Shown: piece by piece, positions 24,943-33,810 of the stretch | Layout of the letters: every line of letters begins with the position of its first letter | Position numbering within the stretch: the stretch's first letter is position 1 | Assembly (NCBI GenBank): GCA_905209075.1 | Contig: CAJLRL010000004.1 | Coordinates: 1 to 64,000 of the forward strand | DNA length: 64,000 nt | Reading direction: 5' to 3' | Source: an uncultured Lachnospiraceae bacterium | GTDB taxonomy: Bacteria; Bacillota; Clostridia; Lachnospirales; Lachnospiraceae | Made by a program: the position numbers and the translations under genes | Notes under the pieces: generated by a model | What the model saw: the letters and a program-made list of their open reading frames with translations, nothing else | Databases searched by the model: none | What the model was told of the DNA's origin: nothing

Positions 24943-26370
24943 ATGTACGACGTAAAATCAATGAAGGCTGAGGAATTCATCTCAGACGAGGAAATCAGGG
25001 AAACATTAGAATACGCAGAGGCAAATAAAAACAATGTAGAGCTTATCGATCAGATAATCGGGAAGGCACGTCTTAGAAAAGGACTTACACACAGAGAAGC
25101 ATCAGTGCTTTTAGCATGTGAAATGCCAGATAAAATAGAAGAGGTATATGAACTTGCAAAGCAGATAAAGCAGGATTTTTATGGAAACAGAATTGTGCTT
25201 TTTGCCCCTTTGTATCTTTCTAACTATTGTGTAAACGGATGTGTGTATTGCCCATATCATATGAAAAATAAGCATATAGCAAGAAAAAAGCTTACCCAGG
25301 AGGATATCGTAAAAGAGGTAACTGCATTACAGGATATGGGGCACAAGCGTCTTGCGATCGAGGCAGGCGAGGATCCTGTAAATAATCCTATAGAATACAT
25401 TCTTGAGTGTATAAAGACGATATACAGCATAAAACACAAAAATGGGGCGATCCGCCGTGTAAATGTAAATATTGCCGCAACAACAGTAGAAAATTACCGC
25501 AAATTAAAAGAGGCCGGGATCGGTACATATATTCTTTTCCAGGAGACATATCACAAGGAAAGCTATGAGCAGCTTCATCCGACAGGTCCAAAACACGACT
25601 ATGATTATCACACAGAGGCCATGGATCGTGCTATGGAGGGTGGAATAGATGACGTAGGACTTGGTGTGCTTTTCGGGCTTGACAAATATAAATATGAGTT
25701 TGCAGGACTTCTCATGCATGCAGAGCATCTTGAGGCTGTCCATGGAGTAGGACCTCATACGATAAGTGTTCCACGGGTAAAGCATGCGGATGATATTGAT
25801 CCTAGTGCATTTGATAATGGAATCACAGATGATATATTTGCAAAAATCTGCGCACTTATCCGTATTTCAGTGCCATACACAGGAATGATCATCTCAACGC
25901 GTGAGAGTCAGGAGGTACGTGAAAAAGTGCTGCCGCTTGGTGTATCGCAGATAAGCGGTGCTTCAAAAACAAGTGTTGGCGGATATGCAGATCCTGAAGC
26001 AGAAAAGATGGCAGAAGCAACATCAGAGCAGTTTGATGTAAGTGACCAGAGGACACTTGATGAGGTAGTGAACTGGCTCATGAAGATGGACTATATCCCT
26101 TCATTCTGTACAGCATGTTATCGTGAGGGAAGAACCGGTGACAGATTTATGGCACTTTGTAAGAGCATGCAGATACTTAACTGCTGTCATCCAAATGCAC
26201 TTATGACATTAAAGGAGTATCTCGAGGATTATGCAGGACCGGAGACAAAGGAGATCGGAATGAAGCTTATTGATAAGGAAATAGAAAAAATTACGAATCC
26301 TAAGGTAAAACAGACATGCTATGAGCATATACATGATATTGCCGATGGAAAACGTGATTTCCGTTTCTAA
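24943..26370 (+). CDS. hydG: [FeFe]-hydrogenase maturase HydG
   Basis: The 475-residue radical SAM tyrosine lyase makes CO, CN- and the Fe-Cys synthon. The N-terminal cluster motif C-V-N-G-C-V-Y-C-P-Y is near residue 88. The HydG-specific C-terminal cluster is C-T-A-C-Y-R-E-G-R-T-G-D-R-F with a third Cys about 22 residues on. The ATG at 24943 follows AAAAGGAGATAAAAAT; an in-frame ATG at 24859 lies inside hydE and is rejected. It is a distant relative of ThiH (11802), which also cleaves tyrosine. Confidence 0.96.
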   Translation: MYDVKSMKAEEFISDEEIRETLEYAEANKNNVELIDQIIGKARLRKGLTHREASVLLACEMPDKIEEVYELAKQIKQDFYGNRIVLFAPLYLSNYCVNGCVYCPYHMKNKHIARKKLTQEDIVKEVTALQDMGHKRLAIEAGEDPVNNPIEYILECIKTIYSIKHKNGAIRRVNVNIAATTVENYRKLKEAGIGTYILFQETYHKESYEQLHPTGPKHDYDYHTEAMDRAMEGGIDDVGLGVLFGLDKYKYEFAGLLMHAEHLEAVHGVGPHTISVPRVKHADDIDPSAFDNGITDDIFAKICALIRISVPYTGMIISTRESQEVREKVLPLGVSQISGASKTSVGGYADPEAEKMAEATSEQFDVSDQRTLDEVVNWLMKMDYIPSFCTACYREGRTGDRFMALCKSMQILNCCHPNALMTLKEYLEDYAGPETKEIGMKLIDKEIEKITNPKVKQTCYEHIHDIADGKRDFRF

Positions 26371-26384
26371 CAGGAGGGAAAGCC

Positions 26385-27671
26385 ATGTCTACATTAAATG
26401 AAACACCATCGTCAAATCGTTTGCACATAGGCATTTACGGGAAAACAAACAGTGGAAAATCATCTCTCATAAATGCATTTACAAGACAGGATGTATCAAT
26501 AGTGGCAGACGTAGCCGGAACAACAACAGACCCGGTTTATAAGCCGATGGAGATAAATCCGCTCGGGGCGTGTGTCATAATTGATACAGCCGGATTTGAT
26601 GATGACAGTGAGCTTGGAAAGAGCCGTGTTGAAAAAACACATCTTGCCGCCGAAAAAACAGATATAGCAGTGATAGTGCTGGATGCATCATGTGTTTATC
26701 AGTCAATTTCAAAAAGTAAAGAGGGAAGATCATTAAAGTTCGGTGATGTTTTTACAGACGAAAAGAAATGGATAGATGAATTTAAAAAGAGAAATACACC
26801 GGTGCTTGTTGTATTAAACAAAACAGACCTTATTGGAGATAATACATCACTGTGCATGGACTGGCTTTGTGAAACTTTAAAACCCGGAGTATCAAAGAAT
26901 GCAGGAAGTTTGGAGCTTGTTATGGCAAGTGCTGCCAGGAAACTGGGAATAGAGGATATAAAGGCTGCTCTCACACGTCTTATGCCGGAAGGCTTTGGAC
27001 AGGAATTTATACTGGGCGATCTGGTAAATGCCGGAGATCTTGTTCTGCTTGTAATGCCGCAGGATATCCAGGCTCCTAAGGGCAGGCTTATACTTCCCCA
27101 GGTCCAGACACTAAGGGAGCTTCTGGATCGAAAATGCATTGTGATGAGCGTAACGACAGATAAACTGACTGATGCGCTAAAAGTCATGTCGAAGCCGCCA
27201 AGGCTTATAATAACGGATTCACAGGTATTTAAATATGTGTATGAGAATAAGCCGGTGGAAAGTATGCTCACATCATTTTCAGTCTTGTTTGCAGCGTATA
27301 AAGGTGATCTTCCATATTATGTAGAAAGCGCAAAAGCAATAGATAAACTTACACCACATTCAAAGGTTCTAATTGCAGAATGCTGCACACATGCACCCCT
27401 TGCGGAGGATATAGGTCGTGTAAAACTTCCGGGAATGTTGAAAAAACGCATCGGTGACGGACTTACTGTGGATATCGTAAGCGGAACGGATTTTCCGCAG
27501 GATCTAACAGAATATGACCTGATTATCCAATGTGGGGCTTGTATGTTCAACAGGAAATATGTATTATCAAGGATAGACAGGGCGCATATACAGAATATTC
27601 CTATGACAAACTATGGTGTGGCGATAGCACATATTACAGGAATACTGGACAATGTAAGTATGCCCTGCTGA
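26385..27671 (+). CDS. hydF: [FeFe]-hydrogenase maturation GTPase HydF
   Basis: The 428-residue scaffold carries the 2Fe precursor to apo-hydrogenase. The N-terminal GTPase domain has G-K-T-N-S-G-K-S-S (P-loop, near 19-27), D-T-A-G-F and N-K-T-D. The C-terminal cluster-binding domain has E-C-C-T-H-A-P near 336 and C-G-A-C-M near 385. CAGGAGGGAAAGCC precedes the ATG, 14 bases after hydG. The structural hydrogenase itself is not in the window. Confidence 0.96.
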   Translation: MSTLNETPSSNRLHIGIYGKTNSGKSSLINAFTRQDVSIVADVAGTTTDPVYKPMEINPLGACVIIDTAGFDDDSELGKSRVEKTHLAAEKTDIAVIVLDASCVYQSISKSKEGRSLKFGDVFTDEKKWIDEFKKRNTPVLVVLNKTDLIGDNTSLCMDWLCETLKPGVSKNAGSLELVMASAARKLGIEDIKAALTRLMPEGFGQEFILGDLVNAGDLVLLVMPQDIQAPKGRLILPQVQTLRELLDRKCIVMSVTTDKLTDALKVMSKPPRLIITDSQVFKYVYENKPVESMLTSFSVLFAAYKGDLPYYVESAKAIDKLTPHSKVLIAECCTHAPLAEDIGRVKLPGMLKKRIGDGLTVDIVSGTDFPQDLTEYDLIIQCGACMFNRKYVLSRIDRAHIQNIPMTNYGVAIAHITGILDNVSMPC

Positions 27672-27685
27672 TCTGGAGGGATAAT

Positions 27686-28273
27686 ATGGCTTTTTCAAGT
27701 AAAACAGATGTAAACAGCAGCATAGATTTATCAGATGGTTATGATCGTCTGGCACAAAGCCTGATCGATATAATAAAAGAGCAGCAGGCTAAGCTTGGGT
27801 ATCGTAAGGAAATAGTAAGGCTTTACTATCCACTGTCATCGCTTAACCATTTTTTTGAGGGGCATCTTGATAGTACAGGAATGCTTGATATTTTAAAAGA
27901 AGCATCATTGCCGGAATGCATTACGGATAAGCTTGGATGCATAAAGGCAACAGAAAAAAATGATCGTTTCTGTATAGAAATACCGCCGCAGGGCAGTGAA
28001 TATGTGCACGAAAACACATCTGATGACGAATTTATAAAGGAACTTATAAAATTGGTGGCAGAACATGACTGCAGACCGCAGCAGATAATAGATTTATTCA
28101 AAAAGTTTTCGGATGAAATAGAAATAAAGCAGATGGATAACGGGGAGTTCGATTTTTATCTACGCTTTTTAGATGATCCGCAGGACACTTATTATTACTG
28201 TTTTCATGACGAAGGCTGTCATATGATATATCACAGATTTCTGCCGCAGGATTATAGTGAATTTGAATTTTAA
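27686..28273 (+). CDS. DUF3877 protein, last gene of the hyd operon
   Basis: From ATG 27686 (GGAGGG five bases upstream) the product has 195 residues. It is soluble, with L-Y-Y-P-L-S-S-L-N-H-F-F near 50-61, a central helical part and a C-terminal Y-Y-Y-C-F-H-D-E-G-C-H-M-I-Y-H-R-F segment that contains His/Cys residues able to bind metal. I recognise it as DUF3877-like, of unknown function. It starts 14 bases after hydF and is followed by a new promoter, so it belongs to the maturase operon. A role in hydrogenase assembly is inference. Confidence 0.75.
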   Translation: MAFSSKTDVNSSIDLSDGYDRLAQSLIDIIKEQQAKLGYRKEIVRLYYPLSSLNHFFEGHLDSTGMLDILKEASLPECITDKLGCIKATEKNDRFCIEIPPQGSEYVHENTSDDEFIKELIKLVAEHDCRPQQIIDLFKKFSDEIEIKQMDNGEFDFYLRFLDDPQDTYYYCFHDEGCHMIYHRFLPQDYSEFEF

Positions 28274-28279
28274 AAATAT

Positions 28280-28309
28280 TTGACAAAAATATAACAAACG
28301 GATTATAAT
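28280..28309 (+). promoter_or_regulatory. sigma-A promoter of the TetR gene
   Basis: Perfect TTGACA (28280-28285) and perfect TATAAT (28304-28309) with an 18-base spacer, starting seven bases after the DUF3877 stop codon. Confidence 0.85.
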
Positions 28310-28373
28310 TAGTCAGCGATAAGTTGTTGCAAAGCTCTCAGGTGAATATTTATGAGACAGAGGTACAAAAGAG

Positions 28374-28928
28374 ATGGCAAAGTTTACCAAGCAGGCTATA
28401 GTAAGTGGCTTTTTGCAGATACTTCGCACAAAATCATTTGATAAGATAACCATCAAAGATATATGCGAGTTGTGCGAGATAAACAGAAATACTTTTTATT
28501 ACTATTTCAAAGATATTTATGATGTGCTTGATGCGTTATTTGCGATAGAGTCACAAAGTGTTATCGAGGATGTAAAAGAGGGCGCTTCTTTTTATGAGGA
28601 ATATGCCAGGAGTGCAGCGATAATTTTAAATAACCGCGAAGCAGTGATACATATATACGAATCGAAAAACGGAGCGGTTATGCGTAAGTATCTCGATAAT
28701 GTAACAAGTGCATTTGTCGGGAGATTTGTCGAAGAGAAAGCGGAAGGGTATAGTTTAAGCGGTGTGGACTTAAATTTCATTACTTCGTTTTACAGTAATG
28801 CAATTGTTGGAAGCACAATAAAATGGATTGAAAAAGGAATGAAAAAATACGACAAGGATATAATAAAACGTATATCTGATTCATTCGAGGCAACAATATA
28901 TGATATGATCGAATGTTGTATGCAATAA
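28374..28928 (+). CDS. TetR-family transcriptional regulator
   Basis: The 184-residue protein has an N-terminal helix-turn-helix: K-Q-A-I-V-S-G-F-L, then I-T-I-K-D-I-C-E-L-C-E-I-N-R-N-T-F-Y-Y-Y-F near 25-45, the classic TetR recognition region. The C-terminal ligand domain is of the DhaS/TetR_C type. It is likely to control itself and the DUF308/radical SAM pair that starts 150 bases downstream. AAAAGAGATGGC overlaps the start; a terminator follows. Confidence 0.85.
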   Translation: MAKFTKQAIVSGFLQILRTKSFDKITIKDICELCEINRNTFYYYFKDIYDVLDALFAIESQSVIEDVKEGASFYEEYARSAAIILNNREAVIHIYESKNGAVMRKYLDNVTSAFVGRFVEEKAEGYSLSGVDLNFITSFYSNAIVGSTIKWIEKGMKKYDKDIIKRISDSFEATIYDMIECCMQ

Positions 28929-28947
28929 AATATTTTTTATACAAATT

Positions 28948-28985
28948 AAGGATAATGTCTGAAATTCGGACATTATCCTTTTTTT
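28948..28985 (+). terminator. rho-independent terminator
   Basis: AAGGATAATGTC pairs with GGACATTATCCTT across an eight-base loop and runs into a T-run. It ends the TetR transcript. Confidence 0.9.
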
Positions 28986-29079
28986 GACTATTACAAAATT
29001 TTTACATAATAATTAGAATGATTAAAGAATCAAAAGATTTCATTAGAATTATTACAAAATTATAGGAAGGGGATGCTCT

Positions 29080-29637
29080 ATGCATAGTTTATCACGGGTG
29101 AAAAATGCATATAGTGTCGTGACGGCAGGTCTGATAGCAATAGGTGTTATCCTAATGATATGGCCCCAGCTAGGACTTAACACCATGTGCAAGGTATATG
29201 GAATATTTCTTATAGTATATGGTATTGCAAAATTTTCCGGGTATTTTGCAAAAGATTTGTTCCAGCTTGCATTTCAGTTTGATCTGGCACTCGGGCTGGT
29301 ATCTGTTGTTTTGGGAATCATAATAACTGCCAGGCCGGCGTATATTATACAAATACTGTCAACGGCTATAGGCATTTTTATGCTGGTTGATGCTGCATTT
29401 AAAATCCAGACTACACTTGAAGCAAAGAGGTTTGGAATAGAAAAATGGTGGCTGATACTTATAATATCTTTGATGGTAGCCATAGTTGGGATACTGCTTT
29501 TGCTGGCTCCATTTGAGACAATGAGTATTATTGTCAGGTTGATAGGCCTTAATCTTTGCCTGGACGGAATACTTAATTTATTTGTGGTGAGAAACACCGT
29601 CGAAACAATAAGGAGGAATACAGAATGGGAAATTTAG
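29080..29637 (+). CDS. DUF308 (HdeD-like) membrane protein
   Basis: The 185-residue protein has about six hydrophobic helices arranged as repeated pairs (for example V-T-A-G-L-I-A-I-G-V-I-L near 14-26 and A-I-V-G-I-L-L-L near 135-143), as in the HdeD/DUF308 family. In enterobacteria HdeD helps acid resistance; the molecular role is unknown. GGAAGGGGATGCTCT precedes the ATG. It overlaps the radical SAM gene by 13 bases, so the two products are probably made together. Confidence 0.8.
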   Translation: MHSLSRVKNAYSVVTAGLIAIGVILMIWPQLGLNTMCKVYGIFLIVYGIAKFSGYFAKDLFQLAFQFDLALGLVSVVLGIIITARPAYIIQILSTAIGIFMLVDAAFKIQTTLEAKRFGIEKWWLILIISLMVAIVGILLLLAPFETMSIIVRLIGLNLCLDGILNLFVVRNTVETIRRNTEWEI

Positions 29638-31013
29638 GACATCAGGCAGCAAGAGCAGCTGCATCAAAAATAATAGATATAATACTTAAAGGATTAGACA
29701 AGGACAGAGAAGCCGAGGTATGTAAACTCATTGATCTTATGGAAAAATACATGGATGGTGAGAAAATCTCCTTAAATTATGATCTGGCACGAAAAATGAT
29801 CTCAGATAAAGATTGTACACTTAATAAATATATGAACAGACTCCTCGATGAGGTTGACCCTAATGTACTCAAAACCACAGCATTAAACCTCGGATTTGAG
29901 GCATTTATGCATGGCACAAAGACAATCCATAAGAGCAGGGAAAAATATCAGTGCAATGTTCCATGGCTTATACTTATGGATCCTACAAGTGCATGTAACC
30001 TTCACTGTACAGGATGCTGGGCAGCAGAGTATGGTAACAGACTTAATCTGACATTCGACGAGATGGATAAAGTTGTCACACAGGGTAAAGAACTTGGTGT
30101 ATACCTTTATATGTTTACCGGTGGGGAGCCTCTTGTAAGAAAGAAAGATCTTATAAGACTTTGTGAAAAACATAACGATTGTGCATTCCTTGCATTTACA
30201 AACGGAACACTTGTTGACGAGGCCTTCTGTGCAGATATGAAACGTGTTGGAAACCTTTATCTTGCAATAAGTCTTGAGGGATTTTCAGAGGTCAATGACC
30301 TGCGCCGTGGTGAGGGCGTTTTCGGAAAAGTCATGCATGCGATGGATCTTCTCAAAGAAAACGGACTTATTTTCGGTACTTCGATCTGCTATACATCAAA
30401 GAACTACAGATCAGTTACGAGTGACGAATTTGTAGATTTAATGATCGAGAAAGGCTGCCGGTATGCGCTTTATTTCCATTATATGCCGGTTGGAAATGAT
30501 GCATCTGTCGAACTCCTTCCAAATCCGCAGGAGCGTCTTTACATTAAAGACCGCGTAAGAGAGATAAGAAATATGTCCACCGGAAAGGGAATATTCACAA
30601 TGGATTTCCAGAATGATGGAGAGTTTGTAGGGGGATGTATCGCCGGAGGAAGAAACTACTTCCATATCAATGCAAACGGAGATGCAGAGCCATGTGTATT
30701 CATCCATTATTCAGGTGCAAATATCCGGACACACAGTATGGTAGAGATATTGCAGCAGCCACTGTTTATGGCATATCACAATAACCAGCCGTTTAACGAA
30801 AACCATTACAGACCATGTCCGATGCTTGAGAACCCTGAAATACTCCAGAGACTTGTAAAGGAAACGGGAGCAAAGTCAACAGATTTACAGTCACCTGAAA
30901 GTGCAGAGCATTTATGCAATAAGTGTAAAGAATATGCACAAAAATGGAAACCATGTGCAGAGAAGCTCTGGGCAGAGGAACAGGCTGCAAAAAATGCAAA
31001 AACCGCTGAATAA
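29625..31013 (+). CDS. radical SAM protein with SPASM-like C-terminus
   Basis: The 462-residue protein has a helical N-terminal region of about 105 residues, then a radical SAM domain with S-A-C-N-L-H-C-T-G-C-W near 123 and T-G-G-E-P-L near 165. Further cysteines occur at G-G-C-I-A-G-G, E-P-C-V-F-I-H, R-P-C-P-M and C-N-K-C-K. This arrangement suggests auxiliary clusters as in SPASM/twitch proteins, which modify peptides or small metabolites. It overlaps the DUF308 membrane gene. The substrate is unknown and no precursor peptide is visible next to it. Confidence 0.8.
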   Translation: MGNLGHQAARAAASKIIDIILKGLDKDREAEVCKLIDLMEKYMDGEKISLNYDLARKMISDKDCTLNKYMNRLLDEVDPNVLKTTALNLGFEAFMHGTKTIHKSREKYQCNVPWLILMDPTSACNLHCTGCWAAEYGNRLNLTFDEMDKVVTQGKELGVYLYMFTGGEPLVRKKDLIRLCEKHNDCAFLAFTNGTLVDEAFCADMKRVGNLYLAISLEGFSEVNDLRRGEGVFGKVMHAMDLLKENGLIFGTSICYTSKNYRSVTSDEFVDLMIEKGCRYALYFHYMPVGNDASVELLPNPQERLYIKDRVREIRNMSTGKGIFTMDFQNDGEFVGGCIAGGRNYFHINANGDAEPCVFIHYSGANIRTHSMVEILQQPLFMAYHNNQPFNENHYRPCPMLENPEILQRLVKETGAKSTDLQSPESAEHLCNKCKEYAQKWKPCAEKLWAEEQAAKNAKTAE

Positions 31014-31097
31014 AAATCATACATTCAATTTACATGTAATTTACAGATAGTATGTCGTTGATTTTACCGGCGCCTGATAATATAAAAATATAGTCGC

Positions 31098-31134
31098 AAA
31101 ATAAAGCCGCTGTTATCTAGTGGCTTTATTTTTA
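31098..31134. terminator. bidirectional terminator between convergent genes
   Basis: AAAATAAAGCC pairs with GGCTTTATTTTT. T-runs on both strands fit termination of the radical SAM gene (+) and the permease operon (-). Confidence 0.8.
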
Positions 31135-31226
31135 CGAAAAATAAGGAACTATGAGAGCGTATATGATAGCTGCACACCCCGGCGCCATGCGCCTTCCAAC
31201 AAAAAACTACAATGGAAAATCTGTGT

Positions 31227-32627
31227 TTACCATATGCCACGCTTTTTGCGGAGCTTATAGTACATTTCGTTGTCCATAGCCATAACTTTTTCTATAGGAA
31301 CAGCTTTAAATACAGGCATTTTCATCTTATACTTTGTCCAGAAGAAAGCATATATGCCGAGTACGATCAGGGTTACACCTGTGATAAGCCATATCATGAG
31401 TCTCTCATGTGGATCCGTTGATATATAGAATATCATATAGCTTGTTCCAATGATTCCTATGAGCGGAAAGAGTGGTCCGCATGGAACTTTAAAACTTCTC
31501 GGAGCACGAGGAAGTTTCTTACGCAGGATAAGCACATCTACATGGGCGAAGATATATGTGATCATCCAGAAAACTGAGCCTACAAGGATAAGAAATTCGA
31601 TCATATCAGATGAACCATCACTAATATAAGCAAATATAAACATTGATACGGAAATTAAAATTACGCCAATGTATGGAACACCACGTTTATTGGTTTTTGC
31701 AAATATCTGAGGAAGCATATTCATTTTTGCCATACCCTGTCCGATGTATGCAAGTCCGTTTACACCTGAGTTTTGTGTGCTTATAACAGCCAGAGCTGCT
31801 ACAAATGCCATCCATATTTTTCCGGCTTTTCCAAGGAGAAGCTCACCATAAAGCATATGAGGTGCTGCAGAATTTGCAAGTTCGTCCCATGGAGTGTAAT
31901 GATAAAATCCAAGAACCATTATTGCCTGCATGATAAGTATTACGATAAGTCCGAGTGCCATTCCAAGAGGAACATTTTTCTTTGCATTTTTGACCTGACC
32001 TGAGATTGGTATGGCAAATTCTGCTCCGATGAAAAGCCAGAATGCAACAGCTGTCATAGAGATAACCTCAGAAGGGCTTGATGCCATGTTTGCCGGCTGT
32101 GATACAACAGTTCCGGTTCCGAGTTTGAAGATTCCTATAAGTCCCATTAAAACCATGGAGCCGACAAGAAGGAATGCGACAAGATCCTGGACTTTTGCAA
32201 ACATATCGACACCTATAAGGTTTGTGGCCATTACGACAATCATCATCACTACAGTGTACACAATACTTGGTATAGGAAGCGGTATCACCTCTGACATGGC
32301 ATAGGCAAAGATAGAGGCTTCAACTCCGGCAGATAAAATATTACATATGAGATAGCCGCCGACCATTGATACTATAGTTGGAACAGGTCCCATGCATGCA
32401 AGTGTATACTGTGCAAGACCGCCTGTTATATTCGGCATTAAAGCATTAAGCTCAGATAAAGAACCGATGGTAGTCATGTTTAAAAGGCATGCGACAACCA
32501 TTGCACCGATAAATACAATACCAACTTCACCTGCTCCCTGTCCTAAGGAGACAAGGCAGCTGGTTGCGATAACGAGTCCAACGGAAGTAGATATGACACT
32601 TCCGAGTCCTAATTTCTTTTCTTCCAT
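31227..32627 (-). CDS. APC-family amino acid permease
   Basis: The 466-residue protein has twelve predicted helices and the APC start L-G-L-G-S-V-I-S-T-S-V-G-L-V-I-A-T. Its loop K-N-A-K-K-N-V-P-L-G-M lies near 212. It should import amino acids or exchange amino acid and amine across the membrane. CTAGGAGGTGACCTT precedes the ATG. It is the last gene of a four-gene minus-strand operon with a P-II-like protein, an AraC regulator and an ornithine-cyclodeaminase-like enzyme, so its substrate is probably that of the pathway. The exact substrate is not determinable. Confidence 0.88.
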   Translation of the reverse strand: MEEKKLGLGSVISTSVGLVIATSCLVSLGQGAGEVGIVFIGAMVVACLLNMTTIGSLSELNALMPNITGGLAQYTLACMGPVPTIVSMVGGYLICNILSAGVEASIFAYAMSEVIPLPIPSIVYTVVMMIVVMATNLIGVDMFAKVQDLVAFLLVGSMVLMGLIGIFKLGTGTVVSQPANMASSPSEVISMTAVAFWLFIGAEFAIPISGQVKNAKKNVPLGMALGLIVILIMQAIMVLGFYHYTPWDELANSAAPHMLYGELLLGKAGKIWMAFVAALAVISTQNSGVNGLAYIGQGMAKMNMLPQIFAKTNKRGVPYIGVILISVSMFIFAYISDGSSDMIEFLILVGSVFWMITYIFAHVDVLILRKKLPRAPRSFKVPCGPLFPLIGIIGTSYMIFYISTDPHERLMIWLITGVTLIVLGIYAFFWTKYKMKMPVFKAVPIEKVMAMDNEMYYKLRKKRGIW

Positions 32628-32638
32628 AAGGTCACCTC

Positions 32639-32989
32639 CTAGAGAGCATCTATACCTTCATCACCGGTACGGACTTTTATAACATTGTCAAGAGAGTAGA
32701 CGAAGATTTTTCCATCGCCGATATGACCGGTATAGAGTATCTGTTTTACAGCTTCTACAATATCGTGGACTTTGCTTGTCTCGACTACAAGAGTGATCTG
32801 CTGTTTAGGGAGAAGGACAATCTCCTCGTTTTCTTCCACTGCATATTCAGCTGAACCTTTCTGTATACCACACCCTAAAACCTGTGAAACTGTCATGCCG
32901 CGGACACCAAGATGTCCAAGTTCACTCTGAAGTTCTGTGAATTTTGTAAAACTTGTGATTATTTCGATTTTTGATAAACCAGATGCCAT
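32639..32989 (-). CDS. P-II-like nitrogen regulatory protein lacking the uridylylation Tyr
   Basis: From ATG 32989 (AGGAGGTTTTATT upstream) the product has 116 residues. The fold is P-II: L-G-V-R-G-M-T-V-S-Q-V near 30, G-C-G-I-Q-K-G at the T-loop base, L-L-P-K-Q-Q-I, and the signature G-H-I-G-D-G-K-I-F-V near 87, ending V-R-T-G-D-E-G-I-D-A-L. The T-loop has canonical length, but the position of Tyr51 is Glu and the loop is acidic (V-E-E-N-E-E-I). It lies 11 bases upstream of the APC permease, where an AmtB would usually be. Regulation of that permease is inferred. Confidence 0.85.
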   Translation of the reverse strand: MASGLSKIEIITSFTKFTELQSELGHLGVRGMTVSQVLGCGIQKGSAEYAVEENEEIVLLPKQQITLVVETSKVHDIVEAVKQILYTGHIGDGKIFVYSLDNVIKVRTGDEGIDAL

Positions 32990-33016
32990 AATAAAACCTC
33001 CTAATGTGCTCAATTA

Positions 33017-33796
33017 TCATAAATTGCTCATATATTTTATATAATTTTCCGGGGTCAGTCCCACAAATGATTTGAATTCTTTTACCATGTGTGACTGATC
33101 GTAATAACCGCCCTGCATTGCAAGACTGTTAAATCCGTCTGACGAGTTTGAAGTCATCTCATCAAGAGTGTTCTGAAAACGGATTATTTTTTCAAACATT
33201 TTGGGACTGATGCCATGCAATTCGTGAAAGATACGGCGGACATAACATTCAGAGTAACCAGTTTCAGCAGAAATTTCTTTTATGGATATGCAGCCCTTTG
33301 TCTCATAAATACGATTTCTGATATATGAAGCTATATTTTCTTTACAGCCGGCTGCAGGAACTTCTAAAACAATAGATTTTAACATGTCTGATACAATATC
33401 AGCACGTTTTTGTATGCAGTCAGACTCATATAGCTTATCATCTATATTTATGCCGTATGCATCTGAAGAAATTTCCACGTCAGTATTTATTATGTCATCA
33501 ATGCATATATCTTTTGGGAGAATGCATTGTCCCGGATAAAAACGGATACCGAAATACGTGCGGTTTTTGTCAAAAGGCCAGTATTTCATTTTAAGGACTG
33601 TGCCTCCGAGATAGCATCGTATATCGTGCTCTCCGATTCCGTATAACAAATCTACGCAGCCATCAGGCACCGCATTTATAGGGCGTGTGTCAGGCTCTTC
33701 CAAAAAAGAATAATATTCAAATACGGCAGGGTCATCTGACCTCATGCTCTGATACTTTTTACCATTTTTTTGTACATATGGCTGCAGTAGATTCAT
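33017..33796 (-). CDS. AraC-family transcriptional regulator
   Basis: The 259-residue protein has an N-terminal domain of the DUF6597 type (P-D-G-C-V-D-L-L-Y-G-I near 45 and F-G-I-R-F-Y-P-G-Q near 83) and a C-terminal AraC helix-turn-helix (S-I-K-E-I-S-A-E-T-G-Y-S-E-C-Y-V-R-R-I-F near 175-194). The second helix-turn-helix holds the Q-G-G-Y-Y-D-Q-S-H-M pattern near 235. GAGGTGCAAATAT precedes the ATG. As the only regulator in the two amine-oxidase operons, it is the prime candidate for binding the twin operators at 35098 and 38668; this is inference. Confidence 0.85.
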   Translation of the reverse strand: MNLLQPYVQKNGKKYQSMRSDDPAVFEYYSFLEEPDTRPINAVPDGCVDLLYGIGEHDIRCYLGGTVLKMKYWPFDKNRTYFGIRFYPGQCILPKDICIDDIINTDVEISSDAYGINIDDKLYESDCIQKRADIVSDMLKSIVLEVPAAGCKENIASYIRNRIYETKGCISIKEISAETGYSECYVRRIFHELHGISPKMFEKIIRFQNTLDEMTSNSSDGFNSLAMQGGYYDQSHMVKEFKSFVGLTPENYIKYMSNL

Positions 33797-33810
33797 ATAT
33801 TTGCACCTCT

